Source of the DNA: Brevipalpus yothersi
Taxonomy: Eukaryota > Arthropoda > Arachnida > Trombidiformes > Tenuipalpidae
Direction: 5' to 3'
Length of the DNA stretch: 64,000 bases
Assembly (NCBI GenBank): GCA_003956705.1
Contig: QZCP01000110.1
Coordinates: 1-64,000, forward strand
A program made the position numbers and the translations under genes. Below the pieces are notes generated by a model. That model saw nothing but the letters and a program-made list of their open reading frames with translations. It was not told the DNA's origin and searched no databases. Numbering within the stretch: position 1 is the stretch's first letter; every line of letters begins with the position of its first letter. Shown piece by piece: positions 63,272-64,000 of this stretch.

Positions 63272-64000
63272 CTGACTTGCTTAGTGTTTTGCAAGAAAAT
63301 TTGCCGGTTAACAAAAGCTGTACAATTTGGAGTGATGAGCATTGTACGTCTATCTGCTTAAATTCGTTTCGACTCATCAGTCCAAATCTAATTTTCGTCT
63401 ATCAGCATTAAATAAACTTGTCAATTGATGATCTTGGCGTTTCTATGAACTTGCGAATAAGTCAGTATACGAATTCAGCATCGAATTTTATCACAAAAAT
63501 CTTTCTCAAACTGCAACCATGACTGGTGAATGCTATGAAAATTCGAACACAACTCATGAAACAATTCATCAGTTGTTTCCTAGGCATCTCAGGTCTAAGC
63601 AAAACAGTGAAGTGTCATTCGGTGTCAATGATGAAATAGAATCAAATAGATTCTTCAACAATTGCATACATTCCTTTGATGAGATCTTGTTTGGTGCAAA
63701 AGTTAGTTTCGAGAGGTATGAGATTGAAAAACTGAGCACCGAGAAGTCGGTGCTTCCAATAAGAAGAATAAAATGAGCAATGAATTCAATTTCTATGGTA
63801 TTGAAATCGAAAGGAGGATGAAAGAGAGAACATTCAATGTAAAAAAATAGGTTCTCTCTGAAGTCCATCTCATCAATTGCTATTGAGATGAGCTTACTTT
63901 TTTTCTTTCTTTTGGGCTTAATTTTTCCAATGATTTCGGCTTCATTGGCTTTTGTTACTTATCATCGTTTCTATTTTACTGCATGTGTTGATGATCATGA

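Larger units (their letters stand above)
54354..64000. other. gene-poor, microsatellite-rich 3' region
   Basis: No supported coding exon in 9.6 kb. It holds the densest set of CT/GA tracts in the window and the larger assembly gap. Open frames here are mostly translations of these repeats (LSLSLS, ERERER). A GC-richer block at 61200-61400 is noted separately. Confidence 0.5.

Noticed and set aside
63519..63776. 85-codon open frame at the window end
   Set aside because: No family resemblance and no splice or signal context; too weak to call.

Overview
The window is eukaryotic nuclear DNA from an arthropod, most likely an acariform (astigmatid-type) mite. This rests on AT-rich sequence, compact genes with mostly 50-100 nt GT-AG introns, arthropod-type clip-domain serine protease homologues, a tandem pair of aberrant trypsin-fold proteins, a CYP4-type P450 and very abundant (CT)n/(GA)n microsatellites. 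The species is inferred, not proven. Two runs of N (34188-34201 and 62943-63117) sit inside CT tracts, as expected for a draft assembly. I see no bacterial, plasmid, CRISPR, rRNA or tRNA feature.

Layout. 1-2.1 kb: CT tract and flank. 2.1-7.2 kb (+): seven-exon secreted/GPI-type multidomain protein. 7.8-8.6 kb (+): highly divergent histone H2A variant. 9.2-9.5 kb (-): unassigned coding-like blocks. 10.0-14.5 kb (+): large clip-domain serine protease homologue with catalytic Ser replaced by Gly, with a foldback (MITE-like) element in its first coding intron. 16.2-16.6 kb (+): clip-only protein that looks like a partial tandem duplicate of its neighbour. 17.3-20.3 kb (+): two tandem trypsin-fold genes with abnormal disulfides and S1 pocket. 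22.3-24.4 kb (+): P450. 25.1-27.6 kb (+): RINT1. 27.7-28.5 kb (-): COA7, convergent with RINT1. 28.6-30.2 kb (-): coding-like blocks I could not assign. 30.5-41.7 kb (+): a complete 16-exon cGMP-dependent protein kinase with a long N-terminal extension. 41.7-52.0 kb: gene-poor. 52.0-54.4 kb (+): intronless neuropeptide-type GPCR. 54.4-64 kb: gene-poor and microsatellite-rich.

The genes do not form an operon. 10-20.3 kb reads as a locally duplicated, fast-evolving extracellular protease cluster. RINT1 (ER-Golgi tethering) and COA7 (respiratory-chain assembly) are housekeeping genes. PKG and the GPCR are signalling genes embedded in long, repeat-rich DNA. Exon junctions were placed by hand from GT/AG sites and reading phase; summed lengths are divisible by three for every fully modelled gene. 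The P450 is incomplete at one junction.

Most interesting: the H2A variant that has lost most acidic-patch residues, the protease-homologue cluster (split clip domain, clip-only duplicate, trypsins lacking the Cys42-Cys58 bridge), and possible unannotated minus-strand genes at 9.2-9.5 and 28.6-30.2 kb.
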